Positions 43,176 through 52,194 are shown, numbered from the stretch's first letter. The stretch: DNA of 64,000 nt from Deltaproteobacteria bacterium (GCA_016182965.1 JACPFM010000101.1:1-64000); one strand, 5' to 3'. A program made the numbers and translations. The notes: generated by a model from the sequence alone, not told the origin.

Positions 43176-43703
43176 ATGCTGAGAGACATCATCGCCGCGG
43201 TCCGCGACGAGCTCGCGACTGTCGCGCCGCTGCTCGACGGGAAACGGTTCCTCGCACAGAACGACGTGCCGCCGCGCCTCGTGTGGGTGCGCCGGAGGAT
43301 CTCGCCGGCAGGCGGCCCCGGCGCCGTCGGCGGCAACCCCCGATCCATCGGAGACGACCTCCACATCGGCGAGATCCACTGCTGGGGGGTCGACGAGGAT
43401 GACTGCGAGCGGCTCCGGCAAGCGTTCGCGTTCGTGCTCCGGCGCGTGCTCCGCGGGCGGAGCTACGAGCTCGGGGACGCAGACATCGTCGAGCAGGACT
43501 ACGCCACCTGCGGGGCCGTGCTGGTGATGGAGGTGCGCGTGCGATTGCCGCTGCTCGCGGCGACGTTGCCCAGCTCCCCCACCCTGCCCGCGCAGGCGCC
43601 CGCGATCGGCGACCAACGCAGCACGACGATCACCGCCGACGCCGTGGGCTTCGATCCCGATGACGCGTCGACCGACGGGGTTCTGGAAGCCGAGGAGGGC
43701 TGA
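43176..43703 (+). CDS. Tail terminator/connector, Mu gp37-like
   Basis: 175 residues. LRDIIAAVRDELATVAPLLDGKRF at the start, WGVDEDDCERLRQAFAFVLRRVLRG in the middle and VLVMEVRVRLPLLA fit a gp37-type (or tail-completion) protein following gpG. The last ~45 residues are an acidic extension. Starts 7 bp after gpG with AAGGAG before its ATG. Confidence 0.7.
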   Translation: MLRDIIAAVRDELATVAPLLDGKRFLAQNDVPPRLVWVRRRISPAGGPGAVGGNPRSIGDDLHIGEIHCWGVDEDDCERLRQAFAFVLRRVLRGRSYELGDADIVEQDYATCGAVLVMEVRVRLPLLAATLPSSPTLPAQAPAIGDQRSTTITADAVGFDPDDASTDGVLEAEEG

Positions 43704-43707
43704 CGCC

Positions 43708-43932
43708 ATGAGCGAAGCCGAAGAGACGGCGCGCGACGAGCGCGTCGACGGCAGCGGTGCGCCCGAAGGGCCGCGCCGAAAGACGATCGAGGTCTGGGAG
43801 GTCGAGAAGGACGTCCCCCGCTGGCTGCGCGCCGCGACGCGCGCACTGCACCGATTCCCGCGCGGCCGCGAGCTCCTCGAGGAGGAGTTCGACGCGGCCG
43901 TGAAGGCGGCCGCCGAGCTGCCCGTTCGCTGA
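43708..43932 (+). CDS. Small phage protein, head-tail region
   Basis: 74 residues: an acidic N-terminus then a helical, Arg/Leu-rich half (DVPRWLRAATRALHRFPRGRELLEEEFDAA). Between gp37 and the sheath, where Mu has the small gp38. No domain recognised. It lies in the same transcript, 4 bp after the preceding stop and 25 bp before the sheath start. Confidence 0.6.
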   Translation: MSEAEETARDERVDGSGAPEGPRRKTIEVWEVEKDVPRWLRAATRALHRFPRGRELLEEEFDAAVKAAAELPVR

Positions 43933-43957
43933 TCCCTCTGCTCCGGAGGAGCCGTAG

Positions 43958-45246
43958 TTGCCTTCCATCCCCGATGTCGACGTCCGCGTGACGGACGGCG
44001 CGCTCGGGCTCATCGATACGTCCGCGCAGACCACGACCGCGAAGGTCGGGGTCGCGACGGCGGGTGAGCCGAACCGCGTCTACGCGTTCACCGAGAAGGA
44101 GACGCTCGCCGCCACGCTCGCCGGCGGACCGGTCGTCGAGGCCGCCGCCGATTCCCTGAATGACGCGGGCGGCACCGTCCTGGTGGTGCCCGTCTCGCCG
44201 AGCATCGCGGGCACGGTGGGCGCCGTGACCCGAACCGGCTCGGCGCCCTCGCCGACGACCCCCGCGATCACCGCCGCCGGCACACCTAAGGACGGTTTCG
44301 ATGTCGTCGTCGACATCGTGCAGGGCGGCGCGCGCGGCGTCGCGAGCTTCCGTGTCTCGATCGACGGTGGCGACACCGCCTCGCCGGAGCTCGCGACGCC
44401 GCTCTCGGGCAGCTACCCGCTCGAAGGCACCGGCCTGACGCTGTCGTTCGGCGTGGGGACGTACATCCCGCGGGATCGCTACGCGTTCAGCTGCACCCCA
44501 CCCGGCTTCAGCGCGACCGATCTGTTCGCGGCGTTCGCCGCGCTGCTCGCCGACGCACGCAAGTGGAAGCTCGCGCACGTCGTCGGCGCGCCCTCGACCG
44601 GCACCGACTCGGCGAAGGCGAGCGCCTCCGTCGCGCTCGCGGCCGCGGTCGGCTCGAAGATGGCGGAGGCCGCGCGGGCGCACCGGTACGCCCGCGCCCT
44701 GGTCGAGGCGCCGGACGTCGCGGACAAGGCGCTCGTCGACGCGTTCGCGACGTTTGTCGAGCCGCGCGTCGCGGTCGCCGCCGGGTACATCGAGCATCAG
44801 TCGGCGCTCTCGGGCCGGAGCTTCAAGCGCTCGGCCGCGTGGCCGATCGCGACGCGGGCGGCCAAGGTCCCGATCTCGCAGGACCTCGCGTGGATCGGCG
44901 CGCCCGAAGGCGCGCTCCCGTCGTCCGTGCGCTCGCTGTACCGGGACGAGCGGAAGACGTCCGCGCTCGACGCGGCGCGCTTCGTCACGCTGCGGACCGT
45001 CATCGGGCGACGCGGGTTCTTCGTCACGAACCCCTACTCGATGGCGTCGTCGACGAGCGACTTCGCGCTCCTCCAGTGCGGCCTCGTGATCGACGAGGCG
45101 TGCGCCGCCTCGTACGACGCGATGCTCGACTACCTCTCCGCGCAGACCGCTGGAAGGTGCGCGCGATTCCCTACGCGTACCCCAAGGAGGTCGAGGTCGA
45201 GATCGGGTTCCTGAACCCCGCCCTGGCGACGCTGGCGCCGGTCTGA
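43958..45246 (+). pseudogene. Contractile tail sheath gene with internal deletion and frameshift
   Basis: Begins at a TTG (43958) behind GGAGGAG, and reads as a Mu/P2-type sheath protein to about 45145 (QDLAWIGAPEGALPSSVRSLYRDERK, VTLRTVIGRRGFFVTNPYSMA, YDAMLDYLSAQ). The true sheath C-terminus (KVRAIPYAYPKEVEVEIGFLNPALATLAPV) is found just after in another frame, 45145-45246. Family members have roughly 50 more residues between the two parts, so about 150 bases minus one or plus two are missing at 45140-45150. Translation of the annotated start frame ends at 45214 with a nonsense tail. The product would lack the C-terminal strand that links sheath subunits, so contraction should fail. A collapsed assembly is an alternative. 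Confidence 0.8.
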
Positions 45247-45249
45247 CCC

Positions 45250-45699
45250 ATGCCGATCGAATACCCGCTCATCAACGGCTGCCGATACGACTTCGGCTCG
45301 ATCGTCTTCCACCTCAACGGTAACCTGATCCTCGGCGTGAAGGAGATCGCGTACAAGAACACGCGGGAGCGCGGCGAGGTGCGCGGCACGCCCCTGCAGC
45401 GCCTGGCCAAGACGCGCGGGCAGTACAAGTGCGAGGCGTCGTGCACGCTGTTCCGGCTCGAGTTCGACGAGCTGATCAAGAAGCTCGGGGACGGCTACCA
45501 GGACGTCGTGTTCCCGGTGACCGTCTCGTACGCGAACGACGGGCAGCCGCTCGTCACGGACACCATCGTCGGCTGCACGCTCGACGAGGACGACCACTCG
45601 AACTCGGCCGGCACCGATCCGACCGAGGTGAAGATCAACCTCAACCCCATGTACATCCTCATGAACGGCATCGCGCCGTTCAAGGGACTGCTCCGGTGA
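45250..45699 (+). CDS. Tail tube protein, Mu gpM-like
   Basis: 149 residues. INGCRYDFGSIVFHLNGNLILGVKEIAYKN, GQYKCEASCTLFRLEFDEL and the VTVSYANDGQPLVTDTIVGCTL core match contractile-tail tube proteins. It assembles the inner tube through which DNA passes. Starts 3 bp after the sheath end and looks intact, in contrast to the sheath. Confidence 0.88.
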   Translation: MPIEYPLINGCRYDFGSIVFHLNGNLILGVKEIAYKNTRERGEVRGTPLQRLAKTRGQYKCEASCTLFRLEFDELIKKLGDGYQDVVFPVTVSYANDGQPLVTDTIVGCTLDEDDHSNSAGTDPTEVKINLNPMYILMNGIAPFKGLLR

Positions 45700-45701
45700 C
45701 C

Positions 45702-46034
45702 ATGCCCACGCTCCTCATCGACGACGACAAGCGCAGCGACCTGAAGGCCACCCACGGCGCGGTGTGGGTGGTCGAGACCGACGACGGCGACGAGATCGCC
45801 TTCCGGAAGCCGACGCCACAGGAGTACCGCCGCTTCAAAGCGACCGCGCTCGACGAGGCGAAGCGCATGCACGCCGACGAGAACCTCGCGCGCGACGTGA
45901 TCGTCTTCCCCGATCCGAAGAGCGACGAGTTCAAGCAGCTCTTCGAGCGGCTGCCGGCGCTGCCGACGGCGCTCTCGAAGGCGATCTTGAAGGCCGCCGG
46001 CTACGTCGACGGGCTCGAAGCCCGAAAACTCTGA
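45702..46034 (+). CDS. Tail assembly chaperone, Mu gp41-like
   Basis: 110 residues. The C-terminal helices KPTPQEYRRFKATALDEAKRM and KQLFERLPALPTALSKAILKAAGYV are typical of the short tail chaperone before the tape measure. ATG 45702 (a GTG at 45696 is also possible). Its last codons GCC CGA AAA CTC TGA contain a run of four A that would let the ribosome slip back by one base and continue into the next frame, as in many phage tail chaperone pairs. Confidence 0.8.
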   Translation: MPTLLIDDDKRSDLKATHGAVWVVETDDGDEIAFRKPTPQEYRRFKATALDEAKRMHADENLARDVIVFPDPKSDEFKQLFERLPALPTALSKAILKAAGYVDGLEARKL

Positions 46035-46189
46035 GCCGGCACCAGGAGGCCCTCCGCAACCCCTGGATCGCCGGCGAGTGCCTGCGCGCGTACCGCCGCG
46101 GCGACGATAGCGACGACGCGGAGATCGGCGCCGCGATCGAGGCGGAGTTCATGCTGCGCGTGATCCGCGCGCTCACGCCAACGGACTGA
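46028..46189 (+). CDS. Frameshift extension of the tail chaperone
   Basis: In the -1 frame the sequence continues from ACT (46028) as TLSRHQEALRNPWIAGECLRAYRRG... to a stop at 46187-46189, with no start codon or ribosome site of its own. A -1 slip on AAA at 46026-46028 would join it to the 45702 gene as one longer chaperone of about 162 residues. This is the conserved tail-chaperone frameshift of dsDNA phages; the slip site itself (CGA AAA C) is weaker than the classical heptamer, so the frequency may be low. Confidence 0.6.
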   Translation, partial: TLSRHQEALRNPWIAGECLRAYRRGDDSDDAEIGAAIEAEFMLRVIRALTPTD

Positions 46190-46280
46190 AGACGACCTTT
46201 CGTTGGGCAATGCGGGGCCTTAGCGCGCGCATTCCACCCACGAAATTGCGGCGATCTTGGGGAGTGCGCACGGTAGGCCC

Positions 46281-46481
46281 ATGACGCTCCCCATCAACCT
46301 TCCCATCAAGTTCACCCGCCGCGGCCGGAAGTACCTCGGCGTCATCGTCGGACGCACGACCGTGCGCCGGGTGCGGAACCAGGCCAAGTACCTCGTGCGG
46401 TGTCGCGGACGCGATCGCATCGTTGTCGTACGTCGAAGCGCAATCGCGCGACTCAGTCGCGGGCACCTCGCGATGCTGTAA
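46281..46481 (+). CDS. Small basic protein of the cargo islet
   Basis: 66 residues, very rich in Arg, with a beta-like pattern FTRRGRKYLGVIVGRTTVRRVRNQAKYLVRCRGRDRIVVVRRSAI. It resembles a small nucleic-acid-binding protein. Less GC-rich than the phage genes on either side and followed by the PD-(D/E)XK-like gene on the same strand. No clear ribosome site; real but uncertain. Confidence 0.4.
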   Translation: MTLPINLPIKFTRRGRKYLGVIVGRTTVRRVRNQAKYLVRCRGRDRIVVVRRSAIARLSRGHLAML

Positions 46482-46553
46482 CGCCGAGTCCTGCTCTCGG
46501 TAAGGAACGTTGTGCCGACGCTCTCAGGCGTCCAGTGGCGTAGACTGGGACGC

Positions 46554-47816
46554 ATGACCACGGAAAGCGCCATGTACGCGAAGGTCCGAGACTTCGTCGT
46601 GACACACTGGCGAGCCGCCGAGGCGCTCACGCGGCACGACTCGGGGCCGCAGGCGCGCGGCAGCGGCATCTCGTTGACGTTTGGCGGGATCAAGGTCGAG
46701 CCAGACGTCTACGGGATCGTCGTCAGCAACTCGACGGAGCTACCCCTGATGGGAGAGGGCAAGCTGCGCATGGGCGGCCACGTCGGGACACAGGCGTTCG
46801 CGCAGGCGCTCACCTATCGGAATCTCGGCATGCTGTCGTTCCTGTTCTTCCCGGAAGGTGAGTTCAAGACCGAAGCCGCAACGACGATGCGTGCGCTCTG
46901 CTCGCAAGCCGGGATCGGCCTGCTCCGCGTTCCCGCGGGAAAACGGCCCATTGATCCAGAGCGCGACATCATCATCGATCTGGCCGGCGGCGAGCCCAAC
47001 AGCGTCGTCGCGGCAGTGGAACATACCCTCACTGAGATCAAGGGCGTGGGCCAGCGTCACCTCGCCCACATCTATCCGACCTCCCTGCGCGATCTCCTTT
47101 CCCTGATCGGCGGGGACGCGGTCGGCGGGCAACAGCTGAAGACCTTGTTTCGCCGAAAGTGGCGCGCGTTCGCCTCCGTGTTCAGGCAGCGCCCGTACGA
47201 TCCGATGGTGGCGCACAAAGTCGCGTCCGGCACGGCGCGCGTGAAGGACGAGTACTTCGAGAAGCTCGTTGGCGGACTTCTTGCGCTCGGCCTGGTCGCG
47301 CCGACTGCAGGCGGCTACCGAGCGACGGCGTTCGGCGAACACCTGCGCTCGGTGATCACTGAGGATGAGCTGTTCACGACGGTGTTGTCACCACACGTTC
47401 GGCGGCTCTTCGCGTTCGCGCTGATGCGCGAGTTCGAGGAGATCGTTCTGCTGGGCCTTCGCACGCTCAAGTCAGCGGGGGGCCCGGTCTCTACGCGGGA
47501 GTACTGTCTTCACCGGGCCTGCGGCGAGGGCAACTGGCGGCTGAACTGGGCCACGCCGAGTGGGGCGCTTCGGTGCCCGTCGTGTGGCGGAAGGAGCGTC
47601 GAGCCGGGACTCCAAACGCGGTTGCATCGCGAGTCCGACGACTCCGGGCTGGCGATGACGTATCCGTTCGTGAAGTTCGCTCGCGCTGTCGGGCTGTTCG
47701 AAACGCGCCACCCACACGAGTGGCACGCGCAGTTCCCGCACCTGCCGACGCACCGGCCTGCCGGCCAGAAGATCACGTGGAAGTTCTTGTGGCACGGCGA
47801 CGCGCTCGCGGGATGA
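46554..47816 (+). CDS. PD-(D/E)XK-like protein with zinc site, prophage cargo, function unknown
   Basis: 420 residues. The N-terminal part has a nuclease-like triad: Asp51 (KVEPDVYGIVV), Glu68-x-Lys70 (MGEGKLRMG) and a downstream QAFAQALTY, matching the PD-(D/E)XK core with a QxxxY helix. A winged-helix-like middle follows (KVASGTARVKDEYFEKLVGG...), and about residues 318-350 hold two Cys pairs (CLHRAC and CPSCGG) that should bind zinc. It is less GC-rich than neighbours and lies between the tail chaperone and tape measure, where Mu-like phages have no gene. An inserted defence or superinfection-exclusion gene is the favoured, unproven idea. TAGACT seven bases before the ATG is only weak evidence for its own promoter. 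Confidence 0.7.
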   Translation: MTTESAMYAKVRDFVVTHWRAAEALTRHDSGPQARGSGISLTFGGIKVEPDVYGIVVSNSTELPLMGEGKLRMGGHVGTQAFAQALTYRNLGMLSFLFFPEGEFKTEAATTMRALCSQAGIGLLRVPAGKRPIDPERDIIIDLAGGEPNSVVAAVEHTLTEIKGVGQRHLAHIYPTSLRDLLSLIGGDAVGGQQLKTLFRRKWRAFASVFRQRPYDPMVAHKVASGTARVKDEYFEKLVGGLLALGLVAPTAGGYRATAFGEHLRSVITEDELFTTVLSPHVRRLFAFALMREFEEIVLLGLRTLKSAGGPVSTREYCLHRACGEGNWRLNWATPSGALRCPSCGGRSVEPGLQTRLHRESDDSGLAMTYPFVKFARAVGLFETRHPHEWHAQFPHLPTHRPAGQKITWKFLWHGDALAG

Positions 47817-48100
47817 TCCTCCGCGCCGCTCCACCCACGCCCCGAGCGAGGAGCGGTGCGCCGCGCTGGCCTCACGTTCTTTGAGAGCGCGGATGGCCGC
47901 CGACACTGGGGCGCCATATCGATGTGGGCGCGTGAAGGGGCGGCGGCGCCGCGGCGACAGCCGTTCCGCCCCCGCCCAGCAACATACGGACGGCCTCTCC
48001 GGGGCCTTCAATCAAGCCACCCGCTCTGCCGGTGGTAGCTGTCTCACCGTGCCACGACGGGTGGCGTGCTGGGGCGTAGCGCGCTGTGCGAGCGTCGTTG

Positions 48101-49966
48101 ATGGAGACCCTCAGCTGGATGTTCAAGCTGGTCGACCAGGTCACTGGTCCGGCCGGCAAGATGGTGAAGGGCCTCAAGGGCTTCGCCGGCGGGATCAAGG
48201 ACGCCGCGGCCGGCGTGAAGGACTTCGGCGCCAACATCGGCGAGTGGGCCAAGGGCGTCGACGCCGCGCTCGGCATCATCGAGAAGGTCGGGAAGGCCAT
48301 CGCCGCGCTCGGCAAGAAGGGCCTCGATTTCGGCAAGTTCGTCGTTGGCGCCGTGGAGGCCAAGAAGCAGGCGCTCGCCGGGCTGCAGGCGCTCGAAGGC
48401 AGCGCGCGCGTCGCCGACGTCGCGCACAAGACGCTCGAGGTGATGGCCGACAACGCCGGCAAGGACGTCGGCGCACTCGTCGAAAAGTTCAAGGAGCTCC
48501 GCCTCCACGGCTTCAAGACGCAGGACGCGCTCGACGCGATCGCGGCGTCGCTCTCGGTCGCCGCCGCCAACGGCGACAAGGCCGGCGACGCCACGCTCGA
48601 GCTGATGAAGTCGATCAAGGGCAGCGACAACGGCCTGTTCGACAAGTCGGCCCTCGACGCCGTCACCAAGGCCGGCGTCCCGCTCGACCGGTTCAAGCAG
48701 TCGCTCGCCGACGTGAAGGGCGTCGCGGTCGACGAGATCGAGGGACTGATCAAGGCCGGGAAGGTGTCTGCCGACGAGGGGATGGCCTCCGTCCTCGACT
48801 CGATCCACCAGGGCTTTGACAAGGGCGAGGGCCTCGGCGCGCTCGCGAAGCAGCTCGGCGGCGGCTCGGTCACCGGGCAGATGCAGGTGTTCGAGAACAG
48901 CCTGCGCCGGCTGTTCCAGGACAGCTCGATCACGGGACCGCTCGTCCGCGCGCTGAAGAACATCAACTCGCTCTTCAGCGAGTCGAGCGAGACCGGGAAG
49001 AAGCTCCGCGACTTCCTCACGCGGATGTTCGAGAAGGTCGGCGACCTCGTCGACGCGATCTCGGACCCGACGGCGCTCGGCGCCGCGCTCGGCGGGATCG
49101 TCGACTTCCTCGACGAGATCGACACCGTGATGAGCTACGTCACGCCGTACCTGAAGGCGATGGCGGGGCCGATGTGGGACGGCATCAAGAGCGCCGTCAA
49201 GCCGCTGATCGGCATCTGGAACAAGATCTTCCCCGAGAAGGGCGGCGGCGCGGACTCGCGGTACCTCGCGATGTTCAAGTCGCTCGGCGCCGTGCTCGGC
49301 TGGATCCTCGGGATCATCATCGACCTCATCGCGTGGGTCGTCGCAGTCAACGCCGCGGTGGCCGCGTTCGCGTGGACGATCATCGCCGGCGTCGTGCACG
49401 GGCTCGGCCTGCTAGGCGAGAGCCTCGGCGAGGCGTGGGACGCGATCGTCGACTTCATCGACGGGATCGTCGACGCCGCGGGAGACCTCTGGGACTCCGC
49501 GGTCTCGATCGCCGGCGACTTCATCGACGGGCTGATCCAAGGGATCACCGACGGGTGGGACACGGTCGTGAAGACCGTCACAGGCCTCGGCGACGCGGTC
49601 GTCGGCGCCGTGAAGAAGAAGCTCGGCATCGCGTCGCCGTCGAAGGTGATGGCGGGCCTCGGCGAGTTCACCGCGATGGGCTTCGCGCAAGGCCTCGACA
49701 GCAAGAGCGACATGGCCGAGGGCGCGCTCGGGCCGATGGTGACGCCGGCGAACTTGGTCGGCGGCGGGGCGAGCGCCGGTGCCGGCTCGAGCCGCACCAC
49801 GGTGTCGATCGGCGACATCGTCGTGAACGTGCCCGCCGGTACGCCCGACGCGCAGGCGTTCGGCCGCGCTGCCGGCGACGAGATCCGCGCACGGGTGGTC
49901 GCGCTCTTCGAGGAGCTCGGGCTCCAGCTCGGTCCTGCGACGGGTGCGTACCCGGAGGCGGCGTGA
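48101..49966 (+). CDS. Tail tape measure protein
   Basis: About 621 residues from ATG 48101 (a GTG at 48086 is also possible). Long helical and hydrophobic stretches dominate (MFKLVDQVTGPAGKMVKGLKGFAGG, LGWILGIIIDLIAWVV), and the end has the tape-measure signature GIASPSKVMAGLGEFTAMGFAQGL. Sets tail length and enters the cell with DNA. The 284 bp before it carry no gene. It is shorter than in Mu; the predicted tail should be correspondingly short. Confidence 0.88.
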   Translation: METLSWMFKLVDQVTGPAGKMVKGLKGFAGGIKDAAAGVKDFGANIGEWAKGVDAALGIIEKVGKAIAALGKKGLDFGKFVVGAVEAKKQALAGLQALEGSARVADVAHKTLEVMADNAGKDVGALVEKFKELRLHGFKTQDALDAIAASLSVAAANGDKAGDATLELMKSIKGSDNGLFDKSALDAVTKAGVPLDRFKQSLADVKGVAVDEIEGLIKAGKVSADEGMASVLDSIHQGFDKGEGLGALAKQLGGGSVTGQMQVFENSLRRLFQDSSITGPLVRALKNINSLFSESSETGKKLRDFLTRMFEKVGDLVDAISDPTALGAALGGIVDFLDEIDTVMSYVTPYLKAMAGPMWDGIKSAVKPLIGIWNKIFPEKGGGADSRYLAMFKSLGAVLGWILGIIIDLIAWVVAVNAAVAAFAWTIIAGVVHGLGLLGESLGEAWDAIVDFIDGIVDAAGDLWDSAVSIAGDFIDGLIQGITDGWDTVVKTVTGLGDAVVGAVKKKLGIASPSKVMAGLGEFTAMGFAQGLDSKSDMAEGALGPMVTPANLVGGGASAGAGSSRTTVSIGDIVVNVPAGTPDAQAFGRAAGDEIRARVVALFEELGLQLGPATGAYPEAA

Positions 49967-50014
49967 TCACGCCTCTTCCATCATTGGTGGTGAAGCTGAG
50001 AAGCGAAGCCGTAG

Positions 50015-50584
50015 ATGCCCGCGACCGCGCCGTTCTGGAATGACGACCCGGAGAGCTGGGACACCGTCATCGTCTCCGGTGTGCGGCTCCCGGGGCTCGC
50101 CCGTATCGAAGGCCTCGAGCTCGCGTCGAAGTGGGACGTGAAGGAGGCGCCGGGCACCGACGGCGCGACGGAGACGTACCAGGGCTATACGCCCGCGAGC
50201 TTCCAGATCGTGCTCCGCATCTGGGATCGCGCGCAGTGGGTCGAGTGGCTCGCGCTCGCTCCGCGTTTTCGACCGCGGCCGGGTCGGAGCTCGCCCGATC
50301 CGGTCGACGTCGTGCACCCGGACCTCGCGATCTGGGGCATCTCGCGCGCGATCATCCGCAAGCTGAAGCCGAAGAAGATCGACGACTTCTACGACGTCGC
50401 CTTCGACATGCTCGAGTTCTTCCCGCAGCCGAAGAAGACGGCCGCCTCGACCTCGAGCGCGACCAAGAGCTTCTGGAACGCGCTGGACGGGTCCAAGCCG
50501 GCGGCGGGCAGCGGCGGCACGCGTCGCGATGGGTCGCCCGCAGCGCTGCCCACCAAGCCGAGCTCGAAGTTGGCTCGCCCCTGA
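50015..50584 (+). CDS. Tail-baseplate protein, gp43/DNA-circulation position
   Basis: 189 residues. WDTVIVSGVRLPGLARIEGLELASKWDVKEAPGTDGATETYQGY and a later VVHPDLAIWGISRAIIRKL are typical of the small tail protein placed between tape measure and hub in Mu-like phages. The last ~50 residues are Ala/Ser/Pro-rich. The sequence recalls phage baseplate adaptors, but no specific function can be given. Confidence 0.6.
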   Translation: MPATAPFWNDDPESWDTVIVSGVRLPGLARIEGLELASKWDVKEAPGTDGATETYQGYTPASFQIVLRIWDRAQWVEWLALAPRFRPRPGRSSPDPVDVVHPDLAIWGISRAIIRKLKPKKIDDFYDVAFDMLEFFPQPKKTAASTSSATKSFWNALDGSKPAAGSGGTRRDGSPAALPTKPSSKLARP

Positions 50585-50603
50585 CGTGAAAGGGAAGAGA
50601 TCG

Positions 50604-51794
50604 ATGTCCTTCTGCACGCTCAACGAGCGGCGCGTCATCCGCGGCTCGCTCACTCTCCCGCGCGTCGGACGGTGGCACGCCGATCTCGTCGTCGACTCGC
50701 CCGACGCGCTCCGCGGCGCGGTCAAGCTCTCGTTCGGCGACGGCGCGCTCGCGTTCAACGGGGCGATCTTCCGCGGGGACGTCTTTCAGGAGACGTTCCA
50801 CTGCCGCATCGTCGGCGGCAGCAACGGCCTGTCGAAGGACGTGCCGGCGAAGTTCTACCGCGGCGTGCCGCTCCGCCTCGCGCTCACGGATCTTCTCGGC
50901 GAGGTCGGCGAGACCCTCTCGCCGTCGTCGGACTCCGCCGCGCTCGCGACGCTCCTCCCGAAGTGGTCACGTACGCGCGGACCCGCTGGGAGCGCGCTGC
51001 AGGATCTCGCCGAGCTCGGAGGCGCTAGCTGGAGGGTGATGCCGAACGGGTCGGTGTGGCTCGGACGCGAGACGTGGCCCGAGCTCGACTTCCCTCACCA
51101 GTTGCTGCGCACCGACCCGGCCGACGATCGGATCGAGATCGGAAGCGACCTGCCCCTGCTGAGACCCGGCGTGGTGTTCGGCGGGCGGCGTGTGTCCGCG
51201 GTCGTTCACTCATTCGGGCCGGATCGGCTGCGCGCGGAGGCGTGGATCGAACGCGACTCCGTCTTCGATCGTCTTAAGGCGTCGCTCCTCGCCGTCGTGC
51301 GCGCGGTGATGAGCGAGGTGGACTACCACAAGCCCTACCCCGCGCGGGTGATCGCGCACGACAGCGACGGCACGCTGCAGGTCCGGCCAGACAGCGATCG
51401 CATCCCCGGCCTCACTGGCGTGCCGATCCGGTACGGCCTGCCCGGCGTGACCGCGCGCGTGCCGCCCGGCGCGCGCTGCATGATCGAGTTCGAGAACGGC
51501 GACGGGCGCACCCCGATCGCCACGTCGTTCGAGCCCGGCGCGCTGCTCGAGCTCTCGTTCGACGGCGGCACGCGCAAGGTCGCGCGCGTCGGCGACACCA
51601 CAGACGCCGGCGCGATCGCGTGGGCGGTCGATCCCGCCGGCACGACGCTGACCCTCAGCTATCGAAAGCCGGGGACCGTCGCGCCGGTGCCGTTCGTGAC
51701 GCTCGGCCTGCCGGGCGTGAAGGCGACGCCGCCGACCGGACAGGTGCCGCTCGAGGGCGTCATCCGGTCGGGCGCCGACAAGCTGCTTGCCTGA
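50604..51794 (+). CDS. Baseplate hub fused to spike-like OB domain
   Basis: 396 residues. The first ~240 are hub-like (DALRGAVKLSFGDG, GGASWRVMPNGSVWLGRETWPELDF), matching the position of Mu gp44. From about residue 245, PARVIAHDSDGTLQVRPDS and GVTARVPPGARCMIEFENGDGRTPIATSFE are a spike-type OB fold, the job of Mu gp45. In Mu these are two genes, so here they seem fused into one shortened protein. It drives the central membrane-piercing complex. The next gene starts at a TTG inside its end. Confidence 0.7.
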   Translation: MSFCTLNERRVIRGSLTLPRVGRWHADLVVDSPDALRGAVKLSFGDGALAFNGAIFRGDVFQETFHCRIVGGSNGLSKDVPAKFYRGVPLRLALTDLLGEVGETLSPSSDSAALATLLPKWSRTRGPAGSALQDLAELGGASWRVMPNGSVWLGRETWPELDFPHQLLRTDPADDRIEIGSDLPLLRPGVVFGGRRVSAVVHSFGPDRLRAEAWIERDSVFDRLKASLLAVVRAVMSEVDYHKPYPARVIAHDSDGTLQVRPDSDRIPGLTGVPIRYGLPGVTARVPPGARCMIEFENGDGRTPIATSFEPGALLELSFDGGTRKVARVGDTTDAGAIAWAVDPAGTTLTLSYRKPGTVAPVPFVTLGLPGVKATPPTGQVPLEGVIRSGADKLLA

Positions 51795-52194
51795 GCGCCT
51801 TGACGACACCTACGGCCTCGACGTCTCCACGTTCGTCGACGGCGACCTCGATCCGTTCTTCCGGCCGATCGCCGGGCCGCGCGTCGTCGCCGAGGCGATC
51901 GTACGCCGCTGGACGACCCCGACCGGCGCGCTCTTCTACGATCCGGCGTTCGGGATCGACGTCCGTGAGCTCCTGAGCCGCGCGCTGTCGCCCCACGCCC
52001 TCTTCGCCCTGCGTGCGCAGCTCGCGGCCCAGGCCGAGGAGGACGAGCGCGTCCTCGAAGCACACGTCGAGGTTGAGCTCGCCGCGGCGACGAGGCGGCT
52101 CGTGATCCGTGCCCGTATCCGCATCGCGGAGGGCCCGTTCGCGCTCGTGGTCGCGATCGACGACCTCTCACTCTCGCTGCTCGAACCGACGTAG
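51787..52194 (+). CDS. Baseplate wedge, gp46/gp25 (gpW)-like
   Basis: 135 residues. TTPTGALFYDPAFGIDVRELL and the ALFALRAQLAAQAEEDERVLEAHVEVEL segment are characteristic of gp25/gpW baseplate wedge proteins of contractile tails. TTG start inside the end of the hub gene (8-bp overlap), which indicates coupling. It connects sheath and baseplate; looks intact. Confidence 0.8.
   Translation: MPERLDDTYGLDVSTFVDGDLDPFFRPIAGPRVVAEAIVRRWTTPTGALFYDPAFGIDVRELLSRALSPHALFALRAQLAAQAEEDERVLEAHVEVELAAATRRLVIRARIRIAEGPFALVVAIDDLSLSLLEPT

Noticed and set aside
46510..46546. Sigma-70 promoter before the PD-(D/E)XK-like gene
   Set aside because: TTGTGC and TAGACT are 25 bases apart, too far for a standard promoter.
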